A stretch of DNA of 64,000 bases from Desulfofarcimen acetoxidans DSM 771. Its GTDB lineage: Bacteria > Bacillota > Desulfotomaculia > Desulfotomaculales > Desulfofarciminaceae. The number at the start of each line of letters is the position of its first letter. Position 1 is the stretch's first letter. Location of the stretch: assembly GCF_000024205.1 (NCBI RefSeq), contig NC_013216.1:868001-932000 (forward strand), in the 5' to 3' direction. The notes below the pieces were generated by a model. The model was given only the letters and a program-made list of their open reading frames with translations. It was not told the origin of the DNA and searched no databases. This document shows positions 18,901 to 28,514 of the stretch, one piece after another. A program made the translations under genes and the position numbers.

Positions 18901-21157
18901 GGGTGAATTTACCCGGCTTTCATGTTTGGCAATTACACCCTCCCAGGCCAAATATGCGCGACTACGAGCTGTACTCGATGGCAAGGGCAAGGCATTTTTT
19001 GACTCTATTAAACTAGTGCATAGAGATGGTGAAAAATATACTTACAGTGCGTCAGGGAACTACTTGACTACTTCAGAAGATGCTTTAGGCAAACAGAGTA
19101 GACGAGTATATAATGAGAATACCGGTACTCAATTAAGTTTCACAGACGCTTCCAATAATACTACGTATTATGACTACGACAATTTGAACCGTTTAGTCAG
19201 AGTGACTGACCCGATGTCTGGACATGCCTATTATGAGTATGACCCTGTGAGCAATCTCACAGCCACTCGAGATCCTAAGAGTTCAAGCTCAACAGACAGC
19301 ACATACCGAACATTGTTTGCACATAACAACATAAACCAGTTAAACACCCTTGCCGATCCATTGCTAAGGAATATATCAAACACTTATGACCGATCTAGTA
19401 ATTTAACAAGAGTTTCCTTACCAAACGGGCTGCAAATAAATTACACATACGACAGTGCAAACCGGCTTACCAGTAAGATATTGGATAATGGAAAACACTA
19501 CAACTATTCTTATGACGGTGCTAATAATCTGATTAGCGTTACCGATCAGGACAATAAAAGTTGTTTGTGGGATTACGACGGTGCTGGTAGAGTTAAGTAC
19601 TCGACAGATTCCTTTGGTTACCGTTTGGATTATACGTGGGATAAAAGTAATAATCTTGTAAAGGAAAGTTACCCACCCAGTACCTATGCTTGTATAAGTT
19701 ATATTTATGGAAGTGACAATAGACTTTTGCAAGTTAATGGAATAGGGGATAGTTTTAATTACTATTATGATGAAAGTGGCCGTGTTTTTAAAATAATTTA
19801 TGGTAATGGATTATACTCTCTAAAAAATATTATATATTATCCCAATGGTTGGTGTAAAAATATTCAGAATTGCCTTAGAGGTGGAGAGCGCTATGTTTAT
19901 GATTATTCCTACTATAATAATGGAAATATCTCTTCCATCTCGTCCTGGGCAGGTATTGATAACTTTGTGTATGATGCTAATGGAAGATTGACATCCTGGT
20001 CTTTTACACCCCAAAATGGTAGTCCTGTTCAGGAAAGCTATATATATGACGCTGCAGGGAACATGTTGAGAAAAGGAAGTAGAGATTTTTCTTATAACAA
20101 CGCGAATCAGATAACAAATAGCGGTTTCACCTATGACAATAACGGTAATATGACCAGTGATGGAACCTTTAACTATACTTATGATACAGAAAGTCAATTG
20201 ACTCAAGTAAAAAGGGTATCCGATAATAGTCTGGTTGCAACCTACAACTATAGACATGATGGATTGCGAACAAGTAAGACTGTATATAGTGGACAGACAT
20301 CCCAGACTACATATTTCAACTGGGATGCATTCGGGCGCCTGGTACGTGAAAGTGATTCAGCAGGTAACGTCTCTTTCTATAATTACGACAACCAAGGGAA
20401 GCTAGTTTGTTTTAGAAAGAACAATTACACCTATGAAGTACATCTTAATTTAAGAGGTGATGTTTATTTATTAACTAACATTGATGGCGGTTTTTATGCT
20501 AAATACAACTACGATCCATGGGGTAACCAAATTTCTTATTCTGGTTGGATTTCTGCTCCTTTTAGGTATGCCGGATACTACTATGACGAGGAGACAGGGT
20601 TATATTATCTGAAGAGCAGGTACTATAGTCCAGCGTTGGGGAGGTTTTTGACGAAGGATTCGATTAAATATATTAAGTATAAAAATCCACAAACACTGAA
20701 TCTTTATAGCTATGCGGGTAGCAATCCTGTAAATAATGTAGATCCGACAGGGGAGATTCCTGTTCGCGCAACTTGGAAAGCATTTGAAGACAAACTTGGG
20801 GAATTACTTGATACCGCAAAAAATAGCAAAAAAGGGCTTGGAAACAGAATTGTTGATTACATCACAAAGACAGGTGAAGCTTGGGAAGCCAAATCGGGTG
20901 AGTATATATCGAATAGTCCACAGTTAAAAGCTTTTATGAGACAATTTGGAGATAAGTTTAGATTAGTTATTAATGAAACAACAGAGTGTTCAAAACCCCT
21001 TCTTGAGAATCTTCGAGATACTCGCGGGAAATTATATAGAATGGTTAATGGAAAGCTTATTCCGATCAATATCGAAGAAGCTTTGAAAGCACCACCTGCG
21101 ATTTTTGTATTCCCACCTGGTTGGAAGAACTGGTTTCAAGAAGATTATGGAACTTAA
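15959..21157 (+). CDS. Secreted Rhs/YD-repeat polymorphic toxin
   Basis: A protein of about 1732 residues. It starts with a signal peptide (LFCLIFLVVILLSLTAGF), then a region ending YPVIIDPT like those of WapA-type Firmicute Rhs proteins, then YD repeats (for example TFTYDASGRLYQLSDPSDR), two jelly-roll-like modules (NNGSFENSTNYW and DSSFENYARNW), more YD repeats, and the Rhs core end YYDEETGLYYLKSRYYSPAL...DPTGEIP. About 125 residues after DPTGEIP form the variable toxin tip, of a family I do not recognise. ATG chosen at 15959 after AAAGGAG; a TTG lies 21 bases upstream. It should be exported, cut at the core and deliver the tip to rival cells. The immunity gene follows. Confidence 0.9.
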   Translation: MAFHKAKLFCLIFLVVILLSLTAGFPAIIFGTELEQSTDLIKEQISNTDKDEILYSIKQDESYLLEQDPSSNNKIFIKHIKHMPDDNIIEPKPFAPVRDSSVYISPKQTVTKEVYKTNTHDLTLVSEKELQKSVTSVVYGSFSIRNKQGLYTAKFSDKIEKNVLKFSYGNTELFLAPLEAVSVSGKVYENTINYENIFPNTDLRYILEENRLKEEIVTKKYTGQSEFSFQLSVTGAVYAFSEDDRIYFIEPDTGRISFYMPRPYALDSNGNRCDANNFELSKEGILQFSINSNWLQKAVYPVIIDPTINLAGSDGSGIESYWNYSKIDLGGGWESSVNTCNLNLVLSKGLFLIPGRGLPIGDSLTYNSIDTRGGPVGIGWHLGTDISLTERQDGTVLYVEGDGSSHIFTPNGTGGYTSPKGIYLTLQKLGSGNFKITDKKQNIYTFVNGKPSKFVDRDNNTTTFTYDASGRLYQLSDPSDRKLTYTYNTSGQLSAMTDPGNRTYQLAYQNSRLAAVTDPLNKTVTFAYDANGYLASLTDPLNRVTSFINSSDGKLQTIRDARTNGQDIYDTLFSQSTQTNTIVTTVIDPGSHRFTFTHDYSTGNLTKYQDQLGNSWQYSWSSNSLITAQDAKGTITYEYDTKGNIIKKTITVDNDANNNIIQTMTYDEYNQLLEFVDGSGRKTSYKYDNRGNLLSTGNPDIKESNGRRYDQYGNVIEYSPRLSSTCNLLNNGSFENSTNYWTRIAGNATVSMEGCQLYGNSALKMSSNTYTTDLFYQRVTGLHNYDKLTLRADIKLDNVHGGVIIKLYYDPSHWESYVCSGSGTTPIVITSTVPYGTGSRYVDVYIGLNNATGTAWIDGVQLENMCQSGNGYTLSAYNSVEDSSFENYARNWTIGSNFSIYTGVAWEGVRSGLLYHSTNNLSSFYQDIPVYGGESMTLSGMVSASCEGTGAYFKVDYYDASNQIIPGYTVQTGSVKTYEKWGEFTRLSCLAITPSQAKYARLRAVLDGKGKAFFDSIKLVHRDGEKYTYSASGNYLTTSEDALGKQSRRVYNENTGTQLSFTDASNNTTYYDYDNLNRLVRVTDPMSGHAYYEYDPVSNLTATRDPKSSSSTDSTYRTLFAHNNINQLNTLADPLLRNISNTYDRSSNLTRVSLPNGLQINYTYDSANRLTSKILDNGKHYNYSYDGANNLISVTDQDNKSCLWDYDGAGRVKYSTDSFGYRLDYTWDKSNNLVKESYPPSTYACISYIYGSDNRLLQVNGIGDSFNYYYDESGRVFKIIYGNGLYSLKNIIYYPNGWCKNIQNCLRGGERYVYDYSYYNNGNISSISSWAGIDNFVYDANGRLTSWSFTPQNGSPVQESYIYDAAGNMLRKGSRDFSYNNANQITNSGFTYDNNGNMTSDGTFNYTYDTESQLTQVKRVSDNSLVATYNYRHDGLRTSKTVYSGQTSQTTYFNWDAFGRLVRESDSAGNVSFYNYDNQGKLVCFRKNNYTYEVHLNLRGDVYLLTNIDGGFYAKYNYDPWGNQISYSGWISAPFRYAGYYYDEETGLYYLKSRYYSPALGRFLTKDSIKYIKYKNPQTLNLYSYAGSNPVNNVDPTGEIPVRATWKAFEDKLGELLDTAKNSKKGLGNRIVDYITKTGEAWEAKSGEYISNSPQLKAFMRQFGDKFRLVINETTECSKPLLENLRDTRGKLYRMVNGKLIPINIEEALKAPPAIFVFPPGWKNWFQEDYGT

Positions 21158-21224
21158 CTCGAAATATGTTTCAAGGGGTTCGATTTTTGCATGAAAAATA
21201 CAGATTATACAAGGAGGGATCATT

Positions 21225-22094
21225 ATGAGAGGTAAAAAATCTGATGACGTTTATTTAACTATTTACGGTTATAAAACTTTTGGAGAAGAACATTTCGCAG
21301 AAGAATTTTTTCAGATGCTCAATGATGCTAATCCAGCCTATCTTCCTCATAAAATTGGAATGTATGAACCGATTAAAACCCCATTTTCCATGGAGGAAGC
21401 CAAAAAAATGTGGGTGGAATCGGAAAAGGTAGGGAAATTTTATGGCGGTATTATGTTGAAAGGTCGGAAAACACGTGGAGACATAAGCTGGAAAAATGAT
21501 AATTCTAATATCGTTGGACTTGTGATGTCCAGGGAGCTCGTTATAAAAAATAACGGAACTAAAAATTTCATAGAGTTAGCCAAAAAGCTGTTTCTCTGGT
21601 CAAATGGGGTTTATGGTTACACCTGTCATATTTCAAATCTTATCTATACGCCAGGACTTAGCCATGAAACATGCCTGGGCCATATAACCTGGATGACGCT
21701 GTACGGGCCGCCCTATGTTGAGATGTTTGGGAAAGAGGTAATCCAAACCGCTCCCTGTAAGGTGGAGGAATTCGCTAAAGATCACTTCATACTTTTAACT
21801 TCAGATGAGCCCATGGAAATAAATCCGGAAATGTTGGAAATACAAGAAAGGGTCAAAAAGCACCTAGGGGAAGATGCCTTTTGCCGCAAAGAACCTTTCC
21901 GTACAGAACCATTGACGATGGAAGATCTTATTGCTGGAAGGGACAGTCCTAGCACTGAAGGATACCGCTCTCCTGATTTATCGTCATATACCACAGATTC
22001 GGGGAAGAAAGACGAAGACGAGGGACTGGTCGTAAAGATCAATGATGATGGAACGATGACGACATACACAGTAAAACCGGAAAAGAAGAAATAA
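21225..22094 (+). CDS. Putative immunity protein for the Rhs toxin, copy 1
   Basis: A 289-residue cytoplasmic protein with no signal peptide, starting at an ATG seven bases after AGGAGGG and 67 bases after the toxin stop. Gene order, lack of an export signal and co-duplication with the toxin tip argue that it neutralises that toxin. The central part (TCLGHITWMTLYGPPYVEMF, QTAPCKVEEF) somewhat recalls the Imm52-like group, but I cannot assign it firmly. The C-terminal 70 residues are charged and low in complexity. Two further copies lie downstream. Confidence 0.7.
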   Translation: MRGKKSDDVYLTIYGYKTFGEEHFAEEFFQMLNDANPAYLPHKIGMYEPIKTPFSMEEAKKMWVESEKVGKFYGGIMLKGRKTRGDISWKNDNSNIVGLVMSRELVIKNNGTKNFIELAKKLFLWSNGVYGYTCHISNLIYTPGLSHETCLGHITWMTLYGPPYVEMFGKEVIQTAPCKVEEFAKDHFILLTSDEPMEINPEMLEIQERVKKHLGEDAFCRKEPFRTEPLTMEDLIAGRDSPSTEGYRSPDLSSYTTDSGKKDEDEGLVVKINDDGTMTTYTVKPEKKK

Positions 22095-22356
22095 GAAGTG
22101 CTAGAAGTAACAAAAGGACGACTTCGTAAGGCTCCTAAAACACACTCTATCTCTTTATATATCCAAATTAAGAATGCACAGGTATATCTCTTCTGTCTAG
22201 ATTCTAGATATATTGTTATTTAGCTTAAGCCCTAAACAGGGCTTTTTCTTATATCTCCAGGTAATACAAAGCGTCTCCTAAAGTTTGAGAGAGGCACATA
22301 TATACTCGGCCGTTTCATATTTCTTATTATGGTCTTGTCTCAGCCTTTTAGGTATG
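22095..22356 (+). repeat. Intercassette spacer, repeated at 24749-25010
   Basis: This non-coding spacer is repeated essentially base for base 2654 bases downstream. It contains a hairpin-forming stretch (AAGCCCTAAACAGGGCTTTTTC at 22227-22248), which resembles an intrinsic terminator for the immunity gene, so each copy has its own stop signal. Confidence 0.8.
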
Positions 22357-23829
22357 CCTGGCATTAAGGAGTCAAACGGCAGGAAATACGACCAGTACGG
22401 CAATGTTGTAGTGGAGTAGTATCATTTTAATTACTATTATGATGAAAGTGGCCGTGTTTTTAAAATAATTTATGGTAATGGATTATACTCTCTAAAAAAT
22501 ATTATATATTATCCCAATGGTTGGTGTAAAAATATTCAGAATTGCCTTAGAGGTGGAGAGCGCTATGTTTATGATTATTCCTACTATAATAATGGAAATA
22601 TCTCTTCCATCTCGTCCTGGGCAGGTATTGATAACTTTGTGTATGATGCTAATGGAAGATTGACATCCTGGTCTTTTACACCCCAAAATGGTAGTCCTGT
22701 TCAGGAAAGCTATATATATGACGCTGCAGGGAACATGTTGAGAAAAGGAAGTAGAGATTTTTCTTATAACAACGCGAATCAGATAACAAATAGCGGTTTC
22801 ACCTATGACAATAACGGTAATATGACCAGTGATGGAACCTTTAACTATACTTATGATACAGAAAGTCAATTGACTCAAGTAAAAAGGGTATCCGATAATA
22901 GTCTGGTTGCAACCTACAACTATAGACATGATGGATTGCGAACAAGTAAGACTGTATATAGTGGACAGACATCCCAGACTACATATTTCAACTGGGATGC
23001 ATTCGGGCGCCTGGTACGTGAAAGTGATTCAGCAGGTAACGTCTCTTTCTATAATTACGACAACCAAGGGAAGCTAGTTTGTTTTAGAAAGAACAATTAC
23101 ACCTATGAAGTACATCTTAATTTAAGAGGTGATGTTTATTTATTAACTAACATTGATGGCGGTTTTTATGCTAAATACAACTACGATCCATGGGGTAACC
23201 AAATTTCTTATTCTGGTTGGATTTCTGCTCCTTTTAGGTATGCCGGATACTACTATGACGAGGAGACAGGGTTATATTATCTGAAGAGCAGGTACTATAG
23301 TCCAGCGTTGGGGAGGTTTTTGACGAAGGATTCGATTAAATATATTAAGTATAAAAATCCACAAACACTGAATCTTTATAGCTATACGGGTAGCAATCCT
23401 GTAAATAATGTAGATCCGACAGGGGAGATTCCTGTTCGCGCAACTTGGAAAGCATTTGAAGACAAACTTGGGGAATTACTTGATACCGCAAAAAATAGCA
23501 AAAAAGGGCTTGGAAACAGAATTGTTGATTACATCACAAAGACAGGTGAAGCTCGGGAAGCCAAATCGGGTGAGTATATATCGAATAGCCCACAGTTAAG
23601 AGATTTTATGAGACAATTTGGAGATAAGTTTAGATTAGTTATTAATGAAACAACAGAGTGTTCAAAACCCCTTCTTAAAAATCTTAAAAATACTGGTGGG
23701 AAATTATATAGAATGGTTAATGGAAAGCTTATTCCGTATAATATTGATGAAGCTTTGAAAGCACCACCTTCGATTTTTGTATTCCCGCCTGGTTGGGAAA
23801 ACTGGTTTCAAGAAGATTATGGAACTTAA
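22357..23829 (+). pseudogene. Orphan Rhs tip cassette, copy 2 (headless)
   Basis: The cassette repeats the last about 470 codons of the Rhs protein, with YD repeats, core and toxin tip, but has no signal peptide or natural start. Its first 20 codons (IKESNGRKYDQYGNVV) match a distant point of the main Rhs gene (about 18055), followed by TAG at 22417-22419, and then homology resumes 1.6 kb further on. So it comes from an Rhs gene with an internal deletion. The tip differs from copy 1 in about a dozen residues (for example EALKAPPSIFVF for EALKAPPAIFVF). It probably serves as a silent recombination donor. A GTG at 22639 could start a 396-residue cytosolic product. Confidence 0.8.
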
Positions 23830-23878
23830 CTCGAAATATGTTTTAATGGGTTCGGTTAAAACAGATAGGGGGATCATT

Positions 23879-24748
23879 ATGAAAGGTAAAAAATCTGACG
23901 ATGTTTATTTAACAATTTACGGGTATAAAACTTTTGGAGAAGAACATTTTGCAGAGGAGTTTTTTCAGATGCTCCAGGACGCTAATCCAGCCTATCTTCC
24001 TCATAAAATTGGAATGTATGAACCTATTAAAACCCCATTTTCCATTGAAGTGGCCAAAAAAATGTGGGTAGATTCAGAAAAGGCAGGAAAATTTTACGGG
24101 GGTATTATGTTGAAAGGTCGAAAAACCTATGGAGATATAAGTTGGAAAAATGATAATTCTAATATCATTGGACTTGACATGTCCAGGGAGCTCGTTATAA
24201 AAAATAACGGAACTAAAAATTTCATAGAGTTAGCCAAAAAGCTGTTTCTCTGGTCAAATGGGGTTTATGGTTACACCTGTCATATTTCAAATCTTATCTA
24301 TACGCCAGGACTTAGCCATGAAACATGCCTGGGCCATATAACCTGGATGACGCTGTACGGGCCGCCCTATGTTGAGATGTTTGGGAAAGAGGTAATCCAA
24401 ACCGCTCCCTGTAAGGTGGAGGAATTCGCTAAAGATCACTTCATACTTTTAACTTCAGATGAGCCCATGGAAATAAATCCGGAAATGTTGGAAATACAAG
24501 AAAGGGTCAAAAAGCACCTAGGGGAAGATGCCTTTTGCCGCAAAGAACCTTTCCGTACAGAACCATTGACGATGGAAGATCTTATTGCTGGAAGGGACAG
24601 TCCTAGCACTGAAGGATACCGCTCTCCTGATTTATCGTCATATACCACAGATTCGGGGAAGAAAGACGAAGACGAGGGACTGGTCGTAAAGATCAATGAT
24701 GATGGAACGATGACGACATACACAGTAAAACCGGAAAAGAAGAAATAA
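23879..24748 (+). CDS. Putative immunity protein, copy 2
   Basis: Same length as copy 1 (289 residues) and identical to it over roughly the last 190 residues; differences cluster in the first third (for example DSEKAGKFYGG for ESEKVGKFYGG). The ATG at 23879 follows GGGGG at the proper distance; a longer in-frame start at 23777 would overlap the toxin frame and is not preferred. The intact frame next to a headless toxin cassette suggests it is kept as protection against toxin from sister cells. Confidence 0.75.
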   Translation: MKGKKSDDVYLTIYGYKTFGEEHFAEEFFQMLQDANPAYLPHKIGMYEPIKTPFSIEVAKKMWVDSEKAGKFYGGIMLKGRKTYGDISWKNDNSNIIGLDMSRELVIKNNGTKNFIELAKKLFLWSNGVYGYTCHISNLIYTPGLSHETCLGHITWMTLYGPPYVEMFGKEVIQTAPCKVEEFAKDHFILLTSDEPMEINPEMLEIQERVKKHLGEDAFCRKEPFRTEPLTMEDLIAGRDSPSTEGYRSPDLSSYTTDSGKKDEDEGLVVKINDDGTMTTYTVKPEKKK

Positions 24749-25010
24749 GAAGTGCTAGAAGTAACAAAAGGACGACTTCGTAAGGCTCCTAAAACACACT
24801 CTATCTCTTTATATATCCAAATTAAGAATGCACAGGTATATCTCTTCTGTCTAGATTCTAGATATATTGTTATTTAGCTTAAGCCCTAAACAGGGCTTTT
24901 TCTTATATCTCCAGGTAATACAAAGCGTCTCCTAAAGTTTGAGAGAGGCACATATATACTCGGCCGTTTCATATTTCTTATTATGGTCTTGTCTCAGCCT
25001 TTTAGGTATG

Positions 25011-25620
25011 CCTGGCATTAAGGAGTCAAACGGCAGGAAATACGACCAGTACGGCAATGTTGTAGTGGAGTAGTATCATTTTAATTACTATTATGATGAA
25101 AGTGGCCGTGTTTTTAAAATAATTTATGGTAATGGATTATACTCTCTAAAAAATATTATATATTATCCCAATGGTTGGTGTAAAAATATTCAGAATTGCC
25201 TTAGAGGTGGAGAGCGCTATGTTTATGATTATTCCTACTATAATAATGGAAATATCTCTTCCATCTCGTCCTGGGCAGGTATTGATAACTTTGTGTATGA
25301 TGCTAATGGAAGATTGACATCCTGGTCTTTTACGCCCCAAAATGGTAGCCCTGTTCAGGAAAGCTATATATATGACGCTGCAGGGAACATGTTGAGAAAA
25401 GGAAGTAGAGATTTTTCTTATAACAACGCGAATCAGATAACAAATAGCGGTTTCATCTATGACAATAACGGTAATATGACCAGTGATGGAACCTTTAACT
25501 ATACTTATGATACAGAAAGTCAATTGACTCAAGTAAAAAGGGTATCCGATAATAGTCTGGTTGCAACCTACAACTATAGACATGATGGATTGCGAACAAG
25601 TAAGACTGTATATAGTGGAC
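25011..25620 (+). pseudogene. Orphan Rhs cassette, copy 3, truncated
   Basis: A third copy of the headless Rhs fragment, starting with the same internal-deletion join and TAG stop as copy 2 and running to TVYSG. There it is cut by foreign DNA before the core and toxin tip. Base identity to copy 2 is very high (a few third-position changes), so the duplication is recent. Confidence 0.8.
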
Positions 25621-26046
25621 ACTATATAGCCCCTTAAAAGGATTTGAGTCTCATCCCCAAATAGTATAAACTAAAAACAGTGGAGGGGATAAAATGGCAT
25701 GTAAAAGATATCCAAAAGAATTTTATTTCCGAGAAATCCCAAATGAAATATTCCAAATAAGCCTGATAACTATATCAGGCATGTATCTTTTCAGACACAT
25801 CAAACTCCAGCTGCTGATAGTCTTGGATTTTTGATAATGTCGCATAATGACTGAGATTGCGAAAATTCCAAGACAGTTCCTGCTGGATCACCGAACGAAC
25901 GGTTTCTACGAATGGAAGCGCTGATGATCTGGTCCGAAGCCAACCCGAAAATTTTTGCCAAACTAAGGTTGGAAATGTTAGAGAAACTATCGTCAAGATT
26001 CCCATGGCAAACTAAAGGCCGGCGACCGGAAAAAGTAGGGGGGGAT
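25616..26046. mobile_element. Insertion sequence relic between Rhs copy 3 and its immunity gene
   Basis: Sequence unrelated to the other cassettes replaces the toxin tip. It begins with TGGACACTATATAGCCCC, which resembles an IS3-type end, and a GGAGGGG site precedes a short frame starting MACKRYPKEF, like IS3 OrfA proteins. No full transposase remains. A second stretch encodes ALMIWSEANPKIFAKLRLEM on the plus strand, perhaps the end of another transposase. Assignment is tentative. Confidence 0.35.
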
Positions 26047-26050
26047 CATT

Positions 26051-26920
26051 ATGAAAGGTAAAAAATCTGACGATGTTTATTTAACGATTTACGGTTATAA
26101 AACTTTTGGAGAAGAACATTTCACAGAAGAATTTTTTCAGATGCTCCAGGACGCTAATCCAGCCTATCTGCCTCATAAAATTGGAATGTATGAACCTATT
26201 AAAACACCATTTTCCATGGAAGAAGCTAAAAAAATGTGGGTAGAATCGGAAAAGGTAAAGATATTTTAAGGTGGTATCATGCTGAAAGGTCGAAAAATAT
26301 ATGGAGACATAAGTTGGAACAACGATAATTCTAATATCATTGGACTTGATATGTCTAGGGATCTCGTCATAAAGAATAACGGAACTAAAAAATTCATAGA
26401 GTTAGCCAAAAAACTGTTTCTCTGGTCAAATGGAGTTTATGGTTACGCCTGCCATATTTCAAACCTTATCTATACACCAGGACTTGACTATAAAACATGC
26501 CTGGGCCATATAACCTGGATGACGCTATACGGGCCGCCCCATGTTGAGATGTTTGGGAAAGAGGTAATCCAAACCGCTCCATGTAAGGTGGAGGAATTCG
26601 CTAAAGATCACTTCATGCTTTTAACTTCAGATGAGCCCATGGAGAAGAATCCTGAAATGTTGGAAATACAAGAAAGGGTCAAAAAGCACCTGGGGGAAGA
26701 TGCCTTTTGCCGCGAAGAACCTTCTCGTAAAGAGCCATTGACGATGGAAGATCTTATTGCCGGAAGGAACAGGCCTAGCACCGAAGGATACCGCTCTCCT
26801 GATTTATCGTCATATACCACAGATTCGGGGAAGAAAGACGAAGACAAGGGACTGGTCGTAAAGATCAACGATGATGGAACGATGACGACATACACGGTAA
26901 AACCGGAAAAGAAGAAATAA
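26051..26920 (+). pseudogene. Putative immunity protein, copy 3, with internal stop
   Basis: The gene has the same 870-base length as the other two copies, but TAT is changed to TAA at 26267-26269, after residue 72. The remaining frame is intact and somewhat more diverged than copies 1 and 2. An AAGGTGG site lies just before the ATG at 26279, so a 213-residue C-terminal product could be made by restart. Without the N-terminal quarter it is probably not functional. Confidence 0.8.
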
Positions 26921-27086
26921 GAAGTGAATTTGGTAGGGGAAATAGTTGGAAATATCAAAAGTATAGAATTGATTATGAGTCTCAGGATATATTTTATTTT
27001 TTATCCAAACATATATATGCCAGTACCATACTTTACTCCCATATTTGTACCAATATTGTCAATATAATAAAAACGAGAGGTATGTT

Positions 27087-28111
27087 ATGAAATTTAAAAG
27101 ACGAAATTTATGGAATATACAAATTGTAGATGAGGAAGGTAAAGTAGGTTATGAACCTCCGATGACTTTAGATCAAAACGATGTGCCACACGTTTGTTAT
27201 TTAGAGAGTAAAAAAACAATTATAAATATGCTTTTGGGTCGGGTGATGTTTGGTATATTGAAATGCTAGAAACTCATGGTGCTGCCGGAGCATTCTCTTC
27301 CCTTGCAATTGATAGTGCAAACCATCCGCATATAAGTTACTACGATATTGTAAAAAAAGAACTGATATATGCTCAACAATTAGGTAATAAATGGGGATTT
27401 GAGGTGGTTAAGGGGGCTAAGGGTGCAGCTAAAAAACTCTCTCTGGCTCTTAACCATATTGGTGAACCGTGCATATGTTTTTATGATTTTGATATGGAAG
27501 AAGTAAAAATTGCTAAGAAAATTTCAGGAAGGTGGGAAATAGTAAAGGTAGACAGTGTCGGGTGCGGTGAAGGACGTTATGAAGTAGCGCTTGCATTAGA
27601 TAATTTTGACAATCCTCATGTTGCATATTATGACGGTGAAAATGAAAATCTGAGATATGCTTGTTTTAAGGATGGCACCTGGCGAATTGATATTGTTGAT
27701 AATCATGGGGACGTTGGATATAATGCTTCACTTGCTTTGGACAACAAGGGCATCCCTCATGTTAGCTATTATGATTATCTCAGAGAAGATTTAAAATATG
27801 CTGTTTTGCAAGATGAAAAATGGGTTATAGAGATAGTAGATAAAAAAAATGATGTTGGTTACGGTGTGTCAATGGCTCTTGATAGTAATAACACTCCACA
27901 TATTGTATACACTGATACAACTATCCATGTCTTAAAATATGCCAAGAAAAAAAATCACAAATGGCTTGTTGAATTCGTTGATGTTGATGAATATATTGGT
28001 AGTGCGATTTCTATGGCTTTAGGCAGTAAGGGGAAGCCACATGTTTTTTACCAAGATTATAAAAACAAACGTTTAAAATATGCAAGAATGTTGATTGAGT
28101 GTGTAAAATAA
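27087..28111 (+). pseudogene. Repeat protein of propeller type, frameshifted in an A7 run
   Basis: About 340 codons form six or seven repeats of about 47 residues with the consensus S-x-A-L-D-x-x-x-x-P-H-V-x-Y-Y-D and L-K-Y-A-x-x-x-x-W-x-I-E-x-V-D, as in ALDNKGIPHVSYYDY. Such repeats usually form beta-propellers. The first repeat (from ATG 27087) and the rest (from about 27230) are in different frames; the shift falls at a run of seven A near 27218, and one extra A restores YKYAFGSGDVWYIEM. There is no signal peptide. It lies at the end of the Rhs/immunity region, function unknown. Confidence 0.7.
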
Positions 28112-28254
28112 TTATTATTAGAATTATATTGGCCATATCAGGCTGAAACACACTATTTTTATGAGGTATTTTTCAGTTAACATTAGAAATCCGAAGGTTA
28201 TATGATTAAACTGATGGAATTGTCAGAGGATAGCCTCTATTGATGTTCGAATCG

Positions 28255-28290
28255 AAATCGGAAATAACAAAAAGGCGTTATTTCCAATTT
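28255..28290. repeat. Inverted repeat in a gene-free stretch
   Basis: AAATCGGAAATAAC pairs with GTTATTTCCAATTT around a short loop, with one mismatch. It may stop transcription from either side. Nothing else is recognisable between 28112 and 28514. Confidence 0.4.
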
Positions 28291-28514
28291 CTCTTGGGGG
28301 CTGACATCAGTAAAAAATACCGCAGGCCAAGCATACCCGTTTCAGGGCGTGTTCAATTGTAGCCTCTTGTGTATTTTTACATAATTGGCATACAGCATAA
28401 GCGTTCAAGTATGTATTGATGTACTGCTAATTGGAACAAGTAACCTGTTCGGAACCCTACGAATGAAATTCTATTTTAACTATCGAAATAGATGGGGTAG
28501 CTCAACCATTTTTA

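Larger units (their letters stand above)
21225..25620 (+). repeat. Tandem amplification of a 2654-bp immunity + Rhs-tip unit
   Basis: Immunity genes 1 and 2, the spacers after them and Rhs fragments 2 and 3 are offset by exactly 2654 bases. Rhs tip 1 to tip 2 is offset by 2672 bases; the 18-base difference lies in the toxin-immunity gap. The unit boundary lies in the Rhs coding sequence, so homologous exchange among copies would swap tips onto the full-length gene. Confidence 0.85.

Noticed and set aside
19820-20257. Antisense open frame of 145 codons in the Rhs gene, repeated at 22492 and 25146
   Set aside because: It is the complementary strand of YD-repeat coding sequence and recurs only because the Rhs segment is repeated. 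No ribosome site or family match.
23777-23878. Longer start for immunity copy 2
   Set aside because: It would add 34 residues read out of frame over the toxin end; the ATG at 23879 has the ribosome site and matches copy 1 in length.
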